From assembly GCA_015680685.1 (NCBI GenBank), contig MNCI01034797.1:112448-176447 (forward strand): DNA of 64,000 bases, written 5' to 3'. The position numbers and the translations under genes were made by a program. A model generated the notes under the pieces. That model saw nothing but the letters and a program-made list of their open reading frames with translations, did not search any database and was not told the origin of the DNA. Below, piece after piece: positions 44,650 through 55,150 of the stretch. The stretch's first letter is position 1. The number at the start of each line of letters is the position of its first letter. The DNA comes from Gnetum montanum. Its lineage: Eukaryota > Streptophyta > Gnetopsida > Gnetales > Gnetaceae.

Positions 44650-46760
44650 TTAGGTGGTGAGTGTTGAGGTTTACATTCTAGCCTAAAAGCTTAAATGATA
44701 CCTACACCTCCCAAGGGATTCTGAAATATCTTATGTTATTGATTATCTAGATCCATAGTGGATGAATCACTCTTCACCATTATCTTACCCTTATCTATGA
44801 TATCCTAGATATCATCTTTTAGACTTTTATAGTTATCTATATTATGTTTAGTATTCTCATGATCATAGTGGTGTTTTTGATAGTCATACCACTTAGACAC
44901 CTTATGGTCAACTTCTTATCTTCAAGAAGGGTTCATAGTTATAAGTTATATGTGAAGGTAGCATGCCCTTGGTTGATTGAAGACCTATTTATTATTAATA
45001 TTGACATCCCTAAGAAGGTTCTGTAGGAGTAAAGAGTGTCTCATAGGTATCTTGGTTTACTAATATCTACTTCTTGAAGGTCTACATTGTAATGAGAAGG
45101 ATGAAGAAACTAATATAATGTTGTTTTATCTCTCAAAAAAGAAGAAACATCTTAAGAAGTTCATTATTATTACTCTTTTTTTGCAACCTTATTTGTCTTG
45201 TTATGGATTGATAAGAACACCTTATCACTATGTTGAATAGCAACTTCTTTAATGCATCTAGTACCTAGAAAAACATTGTTTAGAGAATGAGATTTAAGAT
45301 AAGTTATTCTTTTTCTAAATATAGTCAATCATCATAGCTCCAAAGATATCTTGCAGATAAAATTTTTTCAAATGGCATGTTAATTTGATTAATTCCACTA
45401 TAAATTGATAAATGAACTTATCAATGAACTCATTTGGATCTTTCTTAATGCTAACAAAAGATATCATACTTTTGTTTTGAGGTACATTAAACTTGAAGCA
45501 TTCTGTTAAGGTTGTAAGTTGTTACTCTAGAGAGGAAATAGATCCATGTACTAAGGACCTATACCATTCTAAAGCTCTTCCAAATAGAGATTTTGAGAAG
45601 AATCTTAGTATACTATAAGAGTATGCAACTAGAAGCATGCATTTATTTCTAAATGTAACTACATGATTTATGAGGTCCCTTATTTTGTCATTGTACTTTG
45701 TAAAGGTTGACATCAAAACTCCCTTGGGTAGGACTAGCAAAGAAATGGAAAAGCTTATGGAATTATTTAAATATTGATTCAAATAAATAGAAGAGTTTCC
45801 TTATATCCTCAATTTCTTGGACATTTTATCTTCTATATTTTAGAGATGAAGCATCATATCATTGAGCAATGCTAGTAGTCGTGGATCTATTTTAGATGAC
45901 TTAATAATAGGTTGAGGCATAGTAGTAGGTGATGATGTTAAAGAAGGATACACATAGGGAATGAATTCAGAAGTTCTAGAAGTGGGTATACCTAATGAGA
46001 TTAGATTATGTTGATATATTGGAAAGAAAGGCATGTTGACAAGTTGGGAAATGTTAAACAATGATGGAGCAATAGGAGTAGGAAGTGAAATGGATTAGAG
46101 AAAAAGTATGGTAGGTTGTTGTTAAGGGATGAAATGTGTAGTTCCAAAAGGTAAAATATAGAATTAGAAAATGGAATAATAATTACTAATTTTATTAGGA
46201 GAAAATAGTTAGTCAAAAGAAATAGAACTTACAAGAAGGCTAGATGATTCTATTGGAGGATAAATAGATCCAGGTAAAGTATTTTGAGCTACCATGATGT
46301 TGATGTTGTGTATGTGCTGCGATAGAGGATTTATTTCTTTTAAGCTCCACTATGATTACTCTTTGTCTTTATTTGTTAAGTGAATATCAAATTCAAAGGC
46401 CACACTTCCTCTCCTTCCTCTAAGACTGATGTGAGCACTAAGAGGTTGATTCAAGATGTTCCTCATCCTAGACTATTGAATTCGTAGATGTATGAATTCC
46501 AAGATTTTTTCTACTCCATGATGAATTTTTCCATTTTCTTAGCTTCCTTATTATCTAGTTCAATTATATAATCTAGATTATAAAGGAAATTGGATCAATC
46601 ATTAGCCTACTCATACTCTATCATGAGCTTGAACATGTTAAGTATAAGAAGATAGCCTAGCTCTTATTTGGGATAAGCTATCTTTTAGACTTAGTTATTT
46701 TGAAAACCCCTAACTTCTCCTTAGATCCATACACTTATAAATTTTATAGAAATTTAAATC
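44650..46760 (-). pseudogene. Gypsy gag of element F (degenerate)
   Basis: Minus-strand blocks in order: SAHISLRGRRGSVAFEFDIH (about 46440-46390), MVAQNTLPGSIYPPIESS (46295), a Pro/Ser-rich linker, IDPRLLALLNDMMLHL (to 45840), NKCMLLVAYSYSILRFFSKS, LFGRALEWYRSLVHGSISS (45522-45600), and near the C-terminus YDYQKHHYDHENTKHNIDNY followed by KSLKDDI and IDKGKI (about 44900-44790). This is the retrotransposon gag domain plus a 'YCxYHxxxGHxTxxC'-type box. It is closely similar to the G gag, so F and G are members of one family on opposite strands. The stop and frameshift load is moderate; RALEWYRSL is intact here. Confidence 0.7.
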
Positions 46761-47010
46761 AGAGAATGATGCGATAGGTATGATAATAAAAGTGACTATG
46801 ACAACATGAGGTTGTTACAAGTGCGTTTGTTTGTTCTAGCAAATAGGTTTACACTTAGAACACAAGATGAAAATAATATTCAAAGGAAATGTAAAAGTCA
46901 TAGAGAATTAATGTGACATTATTATTTTAATGAAACATGTCATTGAAAGTTAGGAAAAAATGTAAACATTAATATAGAGGGAATCCTAGAAATGATGTTA
47001 ATTTTATGGA

Positions 47011-47031
47011 GGCCCTCCTTCTAGTACCGAA
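47011..47031 (-). other. Candidate PBS of element F
   Basis: The minus strand reads TTCGGTACTAGAAGGAGGGC, three bases after the LTR end CA. The spacing is right. The sequence resembles a PBS of the form TGGTGCTAGAAGGAGGG that I associate with Tat/Ogre-like elements from memory; the tRNA is not certain. Confidence 0.4.
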
Positions 47032-47034
47032 AGA

Positions 47035-48326
47035 TGTTATGGCAAATATTATTGTATTATGAGCTTTGTCATGACCTAACATGAAACTAAACCAAGTAAT
47101 CTTATAACCATAAAATATTTTTCAAAAGTAATTTTCTCAATTAATTTCTCTTAAATTGAAAGGGAACTAGAAAATCATTACAAAAATCTAACAATTTGAG
47201 ACAAGAATTTTTTCCAAATGCTAATGTATAGAAAGTACAAAATAATATGCATGGAATAGCTGGTAAAACCAAAATGGATAGAGAATGCATATGCAACATG
47301 AAATAAAATAGGAAAATAACTATAAAAGTAGTTGAAACAAAGCATAGATTAAAATAAATTTGATTCATTAAAAGTTGTATAAAAGAAAGCACTAAAAATA
47401 AATCTAGAAGTGCTAGAAATAGAGAAAATTCAAGTGAACAAATCAATATTACTAAGCAACATAAGATTAGGAACATGCTATAATTATCATAGAAGTGAAT
47501 CAAGGATAAAAGGTATCTAATAAGGAGCTATGTTATCCTATTCTTATTTTGATGCATGTGCCTAATGTAGATCTATTAAGGACATTGTAGATTCTAGAGT
47601 TGGATCAAATCAATATGTTGATCTAATTTCAAAATATTACTCCATTTATTGGAAGGGAAACAAGAATAGAATAGGAAAGCATCAATAGAAAAGAGACACA
47701 GAAATAAGAGGAGCTAATATTCTCTAGTGAGAGGATAGTTATCCTCCAAAGAGGTAGGGTATTTGGAGAAATCCCCAAAATCTCCAATGAGCAAAAAGGC
47801 TAATAGTTTAGAAACCATTCAGATACCAATCAATCGTTTAAAAAGCCAATTGAAAATGCCAACCCCTTTCTATTTAGAAGTATCCTCATATTTATAGGTT
47901 GAAAATGCCTTGTAGATCATAATGAATAATGCATTGGGGCCCACAAAATCTTCTATATGGTTCTAGATACAAGAATCAATATGAGAATTAACATGGAACA
48001 TTAAAAGTAGGATTGATGCTAGATGTCAAAGAACTAGCTAATTTTTAATGTCAAAGAACCAATTTGTTGAAATAGCTTAAGTTAGAATTGATACAAGAGA
48101 TGATGCTATACATTAAAAATAGAGCCACATAAGTAGAACAAAAAATCATGCTATAAGGAACATGAGATAACACTTCTAGTAAGAGCTAAAAATGGAGACT
48201 AGAAACTATGATGTAGATGATGTAGGATATCAAATCTTGACTACTAAAGATGGCTTTAAGCTAAGAAGTCATAGAATGTATTCAAAACTTTGACTTATTT
48301 AGGAGAAAGTAAAAGTGCATACAACA
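47035..48326 (-). repeat. 5' LTR of F (1292 bp)
   Basis: Minus-strand start TGTTGTATGC at 48326 and end CATAACA at 47035. Homologous to 28623-29912. Confidence 0.85.
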
Positions 48327-48420
48327 AGTAGGAACTTAAAGGATGATATTCATAATCTCATTGATAAAGACAAGATAGTTGTTGAAGTGAATAATCTACA
48401 ATGCATTTAGATAATCAATA
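48327..48420 (+). pseudogene. Gypsy gag of element G, continuation after F
   Basis: Immediately after the F LTR the plus frame reads SRNLKDDIHNLIDKDKIVVE. In the F gag the aligned stretch NYKSLKDDIQDIIDKGKI (the Q codon is a stop there) follows the zinc-binding box directly. Box and continuation of G are therefore separated only by the 19.7 kb of F with its nested elements. Confidence 0.65.
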
Positions 48421-49199
48421 GCTAGATATATTTTAGGATCCTCTATGAACTAGAGACATTATGTCTACATTTCAACTAGAAAGAAATTACGATTTTTCTC
48501 AATTGAAAGAACCATATATTATTTTTTGATATGATCATAAAGATTATAGGCAACAATCTTCATTATCTAAGTCTTCTAAGAAGCCATGTGTGATTTTCTT
48601 GTAAAATTACATGAGCATTTTGTAACCTCATTCTCATTCCTTACAAGAATCCAATTGCATAAATTTGGCTGGCTATAAATAAACTTTTCATACTTTCCAT
48701 TCATATACTTATTTTCTTGTAGACTCTTATGATGCAAATTCTATAACTCATTATCAATTATTGTTCCATGTAATTACCTAAAATAGAATCTACCTTCTAT
48801 CAATCAATACTTCCATCATATTCTAATTCTATTCTTTATTATGCATCTAAGCCCCAGCTTACATCTTACCTACCAAATTTATAATTATCTATTTGGCCCT
48901 TCACAACTCCTTAGATAAGACATCTCATCATATCTATTAGACTAATGAATTCTTGGAAGATAAAGAAAACGTAAAGGGTACTAAAACACCAAAGTAGTCT
49001 TCTACACATTTAAAGAAGGTCAATATTAAGAAACGTAGGAGTCTGGTATGCCAATTAGTTTTCCTTATACATTTAATCCAATATAGACTATTACAATAGC
49101 ACCTACCTTGTAAGAATCACAAGTGGTTGAAAATAAAGTATTACAATAAATGGCCATCATTATTCATTTCAAAAGGACTAATTTATCTCTATATGATCT
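48421..49199. other. Decayed G sequence between gag and protease
   Basis: AT-rich, many stops, a few Lys-rich phrases (for example about 48960-49050). No motif beyond the context. Confidence 0.35.
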
Positions 49200-49770
49200 C
49201 ATTCCATCCTTTAAAGAATATCAATTAACTCATCATGATGTTCTTAAAATGATCATAGTTATAGTAACATTTTCACTCAAACTCAAACCATCTCTTCATT
49301 CCTTCAAGTATTTCAATATGGATTAGATAACTTGAACTTTTGTGATGAGAACATTAAGATAGACTTGAAGACTAGAAAAATTTGTTAGCATATCATATAT
49401 ATAATTATGAGTATTACACCAAATGTTTTCATTACCTTGATACATGTTGATGGCCATGCCTAATATAACATAATCACATGAATTTTCATCAAGCATTTTA
49501 GCCTTTTAAATTAGGTAACATTCAATGAAATCTATAATAATCTTATTTTCTTAAATGGTACTTAAGTTTAGGTGGTAGGTTATATTAGATTACCTTTTAT
49601 AGGTAAGGATTCTCTCTAATAAAAGGTCTCATTCATGATCATATGCAAGTGTCCTAGAGTAAATGACATATTAAGATATCCTTGGCTAGCTTAACATTGA
49701 GTTGTTTCAACTTCTATTTACTAAGCAATACTATTTCTATTTCATGATTAAAAAGTGATTCCTTCTTAGA
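49200..49770 (+). pseudogene. Gypsy aspartic protease of element G (degenerate)
   Basis: The plus strand gives HHDVLKMIIVIVTFSLKLKP (about 49230), a run with ENIKIDLK, then LIHVDGHA-stop-YNIIT at about 49437-49480, FNEIYNNLIFLNGT and RLPF. Each block has a counterpart in the F protease (YDALKRIVVL, ENIKTNLK, IHVDDDIKYNVIT, FNETYTNLVSFNNT, RLLF). HVDG keeps an Asp-Gly at the active site. No RT follows in the next 2 kb; a gypsy RT on the same strand appears at 62985. Confidence 0.5.
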
Positions 49771-50189
49771 CTCTGAGATCCAACCATTCCTACTTGACTC
49801 TAAGTCTCCACATGCCACTATGATGCAAAAACAATTTCTCTTACATATACTTTGCAATTTCTCTTACATGAATTAGAATTGACATAATGCATCACTTATG
49901 TATAAATGTAATATCAACATCATATATGTTGTAAATTAAAATCAACAACATGTATCATTTACAATTAATAAAATTATCATTTTTGCACCTGTAAACTTTG
50001 CAACTAACATCATATGTTAGTTTTCTCTTTATGTAGCTAGCTTTTATTCTTCATTATCATTATATACTTGCATGGGTGCTAGGTTTGTTGTTTCAATTAG
50101 ATCTTAGCTACTTTCATTAGGATCTATCAGACAAACAAGAGTATGCTATCATCAAATAATATGTATAACAAAATAAAATCTTATATATG
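49771..50189. other. Unassigned AT-rich sequence
   Basis: Short repeats (TTTCTCTTACAT twice near 49828 and 49860). No gene visible. Confidence 0.35.
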
Positions 50190-51660
50190 GTATTCTTATA
50201 TATTTTAATAATTCTTTTATTAATCTTCTACAAATTGAAGTTTGATGTGTCTAAGCTTTTGAATACGAAGTTCAAAAGCTTAGCTAAGATAGTGATCCAG
50301 TATTCTTTGTATGCTTTAAGCTTCTTTGGGCTGATGTCATCTTCTTCATGTTATTCTATGGATTTTTGTTAAGGAGCTCTTCTTTGTTCCATTCGTGTGG
50401 TCACCACCATACTATTAGAAACATCTTTGAATAGTTCTTTCATCTTGGTCCATTGGATGAATAAGTTTATTATTTCTTGATCACTATATAAGGTTTTATC
50501 TCCTTTTAATAATATGAAATACTCTTACTTGTACCATCTTTTATTTATCTAGTAACTTCAACCCCAACTTTCTCATGCTATAGCTAAGTTTCTCAAACTT
50601 TATCATGGAGAGTGTCATACTAATGCAAATATCTTTCACTCCATAAGGGCTTTCTAGAACTTCAAAATCTTGCTTTTCTCTTTCCAATAAGATCGACATG
50701 GGGAATTATGCTCTATTATTTCACTTCTGAAAATATCTGCTTCTACTAATTCTATTTGTCTTAACAACATTTTTATATCCCCCTCATAGTCTGCTTCCTT
50801 CTTCTATACTTGCTCCAATATGTATAACAACATGGCATTGGCATTCACTTGTTTCATAGTTGATATCATCATATCCTTTGCATCCTTCAAAGTAGCACTT
50901 ATTTTCTCTACAATAGAGTTCCTCTCTATAAAATCAATGTTGATTATTAGTTCTTTATATGTCACCTCATATTTATTTATTTTCATTATAATCTCTAGAG
51001 TAAATACTCAAGTTATTCACTAATGAAAATCTAGACATCAACATGAATACACTAACAATAAATACTTATATATTTTTGGAGAAAGTAATTGAACTTCTGC
51101 TTCATATCCTTTACTAATCCTTCCATTATTAAATGCTTATCCTTCACATAAGTTCATATTCATTTCTTTATCTTTGTAATAGGTATTCTTTATATTAGAT
51201 AACCTGCATTGATTTTACCACTTTGACATCATTTTAATAACTTTAACTTATCATATGAGATAGATAAATTTAAGCTAGTTATCTCCTTTATTGATTTTTA
51301 TCCTTTCTTATCATTTAGAATTAGGTTTTTCTATTATGGTTGTGTAGTCTATGTCAGGGGTAAGATATCTATCTCTAGAATATAATCCCCTTCACCATCC
51401 ACATCATCTTCATGTTTCTCATCTTCTTCTTAGAATGTTTCATCAAAATTCAACTCAAATATATTTGAGATCAATTCAAGTCCATGTTCACTAGTCTTCT
51501 CATTTTCTCTAAGCACAAGAAATTCAACAAGAAAATCTAAATCATCATTTTTCCTATACCTGTCTTCTAGCCCTCAAGCATGAAGTAAGATTAGATTAAA
51601 GTTTTTTCATCTCTTGCTCCAGTGCTCTTTTCTCAAATGTAGTTTTTGTAGAAATATTAT
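50190..51660 (-). pseudogene. Unidentified minus-strand ORF remnant I, coiled-coil part
   Basis: The minus-strand frames contain FEKRALEQEMKKL (about 51650), EEDEKHEDDVDGEGDYILEI (about 51430-51370), MKINKYEVTYKELIINIDFI followed by SATLKDAKDMMISTMKQVNA (50986-50840), and near the end TKMKELFKDVSNSMVVTTRM (about 50455-50395). The composition is acidic and coiled-coil-like. No known family recognised. It resembles in style the second half of remnant H (23600-26238). It may be the C-terminal part of the minus-strand ORF at 59444-60700, separated from it by element D. Confidence 0.35.
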
Positions 51661-51885
51661 AACATAAGGTTAAATACTATTAATGAAGTATCTTATTTTG
51701 ATATTAAAATTTAATCTAAATTTTAAACGTTGGAGTGTACCAAGTGCTAATTTTAACATTGATATCTCATGTCAGTATTCAATGTTATTATGACTTAGTC
51801 TATAAAACAAACTAAATAGAAATTAAAAAAATGAAATGATAAATTAATTACTCTTTTTCTCTTATTCTTTGATAATACTACTAGG
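51661..51885. other. Left flank of element D
   Basis: AT-rich, non-coding. No target-site duplication matching the right flank of D can be recognised. Confidence 0.4.
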
Positions 51886-53118
51886 TGATGAGGCATCTAG
51901 TGGTAATTTGTAAGCCGATTGTAAGCCATATATTTGCAAAGTATTTAATGTTCCATGTGTTTGTAATCTAGCATGTTCGATAAAGATTCTTAGTCTTTTG
52001 AGATGCATCCTATCCTCTTGTGTCATGCTTTGAGGTTATGTCCATGATTCCAAGAACTTTAAGATGATTCTAACTTCATTCAAATGTCCTTTGGTCCTTC
52101 CAGCATGTCCCCTTAGGTTTCAACTTTTATCTGAAATTGTTTGTTTAAAGTGTGATTTGGGAAAGGTGCACTAACTACCCTGCATCATTGTATTCTTCTT
52201 TGTTAACACAAGGATGCTGATGAATCCTCCTCCTTACTAGTTTAGTATTCTTTACCTTTTGTGTGACCATGATTAGCTTGGCCTACATTAATGAATCTTT
52301 GTTGATGCCAAGGCATTGACAAACCTCCTCTATTACTTTGTAAAAACTATAAATACTTGGGAAGAGCTCTCACATATATGATAAGAATAACTTTAATTTC
52401 ATTTGAGCTTGACATATAGTTTATCTAAAGAGATCTTCCTCCCTTAGATAGGTTTTTTTGTTTTCTTATTTTTATGTATCTTTTGAGTCATAGCTTCTAC
52501 AAGTGTGGCTAAACTTGGTCAAAGTGATACCTTGCTTACATAGCCTAGAACCATTTTTTGATGTAGAGTCTAGTTTTTGCATAGTAAATAAAGCTTATGT
52601 TTTTCTCTTATTTCACCATTGATGCCTTAAACATTAAAATGCCAAAAACATTCACAAAACATTAAAATAATAAAAATATTTGTTTAATTCTTATTTTCAT
52701 AAGCTACAATGATTGATACTTATCCAAGGAGGTAATAACTATACAACATGAAGTAGGACCATAGACGTTGTAACTAAGGACCATTTTATGAAATTTTGTG
52801 TATGTTGTTGCATCTACTCCCAAGAAGAATTGTAACATGAGCATTGTGGCTATGCCCATGAGGGATTGCAATGTGTGTGTGTTTATATTTATTTTATTCT
52901 TGTATTCATAAAAATTATAAAACATAATATTATAAGTATTCTCTCTATTTTCCAACATGGGAACATGGGTTTTTATTGTATCATATGTATTATAATCTCT
53001 TTTATATTTATTGAATGAAATGATATACATGAGTATTCTTGGCAATCCACTAAATATCATATTTGAAGCTTACGACTAGATCACACTGCAATTCGTATGT
53101 TATATCGCATTGGTCCCA
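51886..53118 (+). repeat. 5' LTR of D
   Basis: Starts TGATGAGGCATC and ends near GGTCCCA, three bases before a possible PBS (TGGTGGGATTCC at 53122, a weak match to the tRNA-Asp form). TATAAATA lies at 52348-52355 and AATAAA at 52587-52592. It aligns with the 3' copy, for example CAAATGTCCTTTGGT in both and 'ttggcaatccact'. Confidence 0.75.
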
Positions 53119-53254
53119 AACTGGTGGGATTCCTATCATTAGAATTATTGTTGGGAAATACATTGGTGAATTGCCTTAAAAGAGTTAGTTAAACATTTAT
53201 AATTTTCCTTTTTTATGTTTTTAATTTTATAGGAAATAAAGGTCCAATGTAACC

Positions 53255-55150
53255 ATGGATAAATTGAGTAATGAATATCAATTAAGGTAAAAGCCTCAAT
53301 TTCTCCAAATCATTTGTAGAAACATGGTGAATAAAGAAACACCTCCTATTGAAATGAGATTTCATCAAGATAAACTAGTACATCGGTGTGATGCACATGG
53401 ATGATTTTGCAGGGAACCTAAAGAAGCTACACCTACTACCTTTGATAAGGATTTGTTCAATCAAGGCTTCATCAAGGACTTGTTATATTACGAACCCATG
53501 TCACCCAAATAATTAGTGTATGTTACTCATGAAAAATAAGAGCTTCATGATATGATTGTAAGGTAGGAGTATAAGAACATATATGCTTGGAAGTAGGTAG
53601 GAATTTCTCCTAGAGAATTTCATTGCTATAACATGAATTATTCTAGGGGAAAGAGGTTCATGCATGTTTGTCTATGGAACTTGGGATATACTTGTGCTAA
53701 TTTAAACTAGTTCATCATTCTACCTTTGTCTTACCTTCATTTGAATGGAGGTCCTGATGGCTTAGATAAGCCATTATTTTCATGGACCTACCAAGGTTAA
53801 ATTCATGTAGTTTGCATCTTTCCTAAAATCATTAAGAAGAATAGAATAAAAAAGGTTAACATCATTGACATTTCCACATTTAGTGGGAAGTTATACGATG
53901 ATCCCCATCTCCATGTTTCAACATTTGTCATTGCTTGTGAGGTGCAAGGGTTGAATAGTTAGTGGGAAAACCTCCATTATTTTCTCCACATACTTATTGA
54001 TTATGCTTAAACATGATATCAATATATTCCACCTAACTTCATATCTTCTTGGATAGAAATGTTAAAACCTTTAAATATTAGATTTCAATATTGTGTTTGA
54101 GTTGTAAACCTTAGATATAAGATAGTAGAATGGAAACATGATACCAATGAATCATTAGATATGATCATAGAACAATAAAATTACATGCTCAGTCAATGTC
54201 CAAATAATTGGTTCATAAAACATGACCAATTAATACATCTATTTGAATAACTAAGGTCACAAACCTATGAAAGGATGAATATGTATAGCATGAGTGATTT
54301 ATATCAAAGGTTAGTGGCTCAAATTATTGATATGTTAGATGTTGCAACTAAGCTAGAAGGTGAATAATATAACCATGCAAATGGAGTGGAAGCTAATGCA
54401 AATCCCCAAAGTTCAAATAATGTAAAGAATTTTGAATGTAAGATTCAAATTTCTAATGCTATTGAAGTCATTGTCTAGGAAAGCATAAGAATGAAAAAGA
54501 CTTTGGTAGATCTTGCCAATGTTATTTACAAGGTTTTGGATGGTCTAAATCAAAAGATAACATTAGGTTTCTAGGATTTGAAAAACGAATTTATTGGAAT
54601 GACAGGCAAAGTTAAAACAAGGAGTAAGAGGCCTTACCATTATCAAATTTCTTATCCTTATGATTCATTTTTAGCCACAACTTCAACACGGGATGGAATG
54701 TGATGCTTGGAGTGCTTCCTCTATAGTACAACAATCTTAGGAAACTTAATAGGCCATGAACCAAATAACTCATGCAATAACCTAGCAATATTAACCATAT
54801 CTACCATAAGTATCGTAGTGGCCATAGGTCAAAAAATGTTTGACATGGCCTTCTATACCATTATAGGAGAAACTTTTGAGTTAGCCATAGTTAAAATAGG
54901 TTTAGTTTTTCAATGCAAGGTACTACCATTATTTTCCATCATCATACACTATTAGGTGGTACCACAATCATCATGTTTCTTCCATGATAAGAAATTCATC
55001 ACCTCATATATGAAAGCATTTTTGTAAAAGAAATAAGAACACAGCTATCAATGAAATTCATGCTCATCCTCTTCTCCACCATTATCTTCAAAAAAATAAG
55101 ATCAAGAAGGGTATGCTTTTAAACAACAAGTTTAGCAAGGAACTTGGCAA
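53255..55150 (+). pseudogene. Gypsy-type gag of element D (degenerate)
   Basis: The start chosen is ATG at 53255 (MDKLSNEYQ), about 135 bp after the LTR; an acceptor-like TTTTATAG at 53226-53232 just before it hints at a leader intron. Later blocks are FSGKLYDDPHLHVSTFVIAC (about 53875-53940), YFLHILIDYA and PPNFISSWIEML (about 54035-54065), then ESLDMIIEQ, YMLSQCPNNWF and YERMNMYSMSDLYQRLVAQI (to about 54330). 'F.G.PxEDPxxHLxxF' and 'PxxSIxSWxEL' are the marks of the gypsy gag domain; 'CPxxG' with 'ERxMxxxMxxLYxRL' is the usual later part. It is not closely related to the F/G gag. Many stops. Confidence 0.55.

Larger units (their letters stand above)
28623..48326 (-). mobile_element. Element F: Ty3/gypsy (Tat/Ogre-like) element, itself invaded by C and E
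   Basis: Two LTRs of about 1290 bp in the same orientation (28623-29912 and 47035-48326) enclose, on the minus strand, gag (46760-44650), element E, protease (39038-38200), element C and a 3' non-coding part with polypurine tract. Removing C and E leaves about 5.5 kb of internal sequence. That covers gag and protease, but no RT, RNase H or integrase is recognisable, so this copy lacks most of pol. It sits inside the gag of G. No clean target-site duplication can be shown (left flank CGGGG, right flank AGTAG). Confidence 0.75.

Noticed and set aside
52704-53060. 118-codon minus-strand ORF
   Set aside because: It falls wholly inside the 5' LTR of D, and the aligned 3' LTR does not keep it open.
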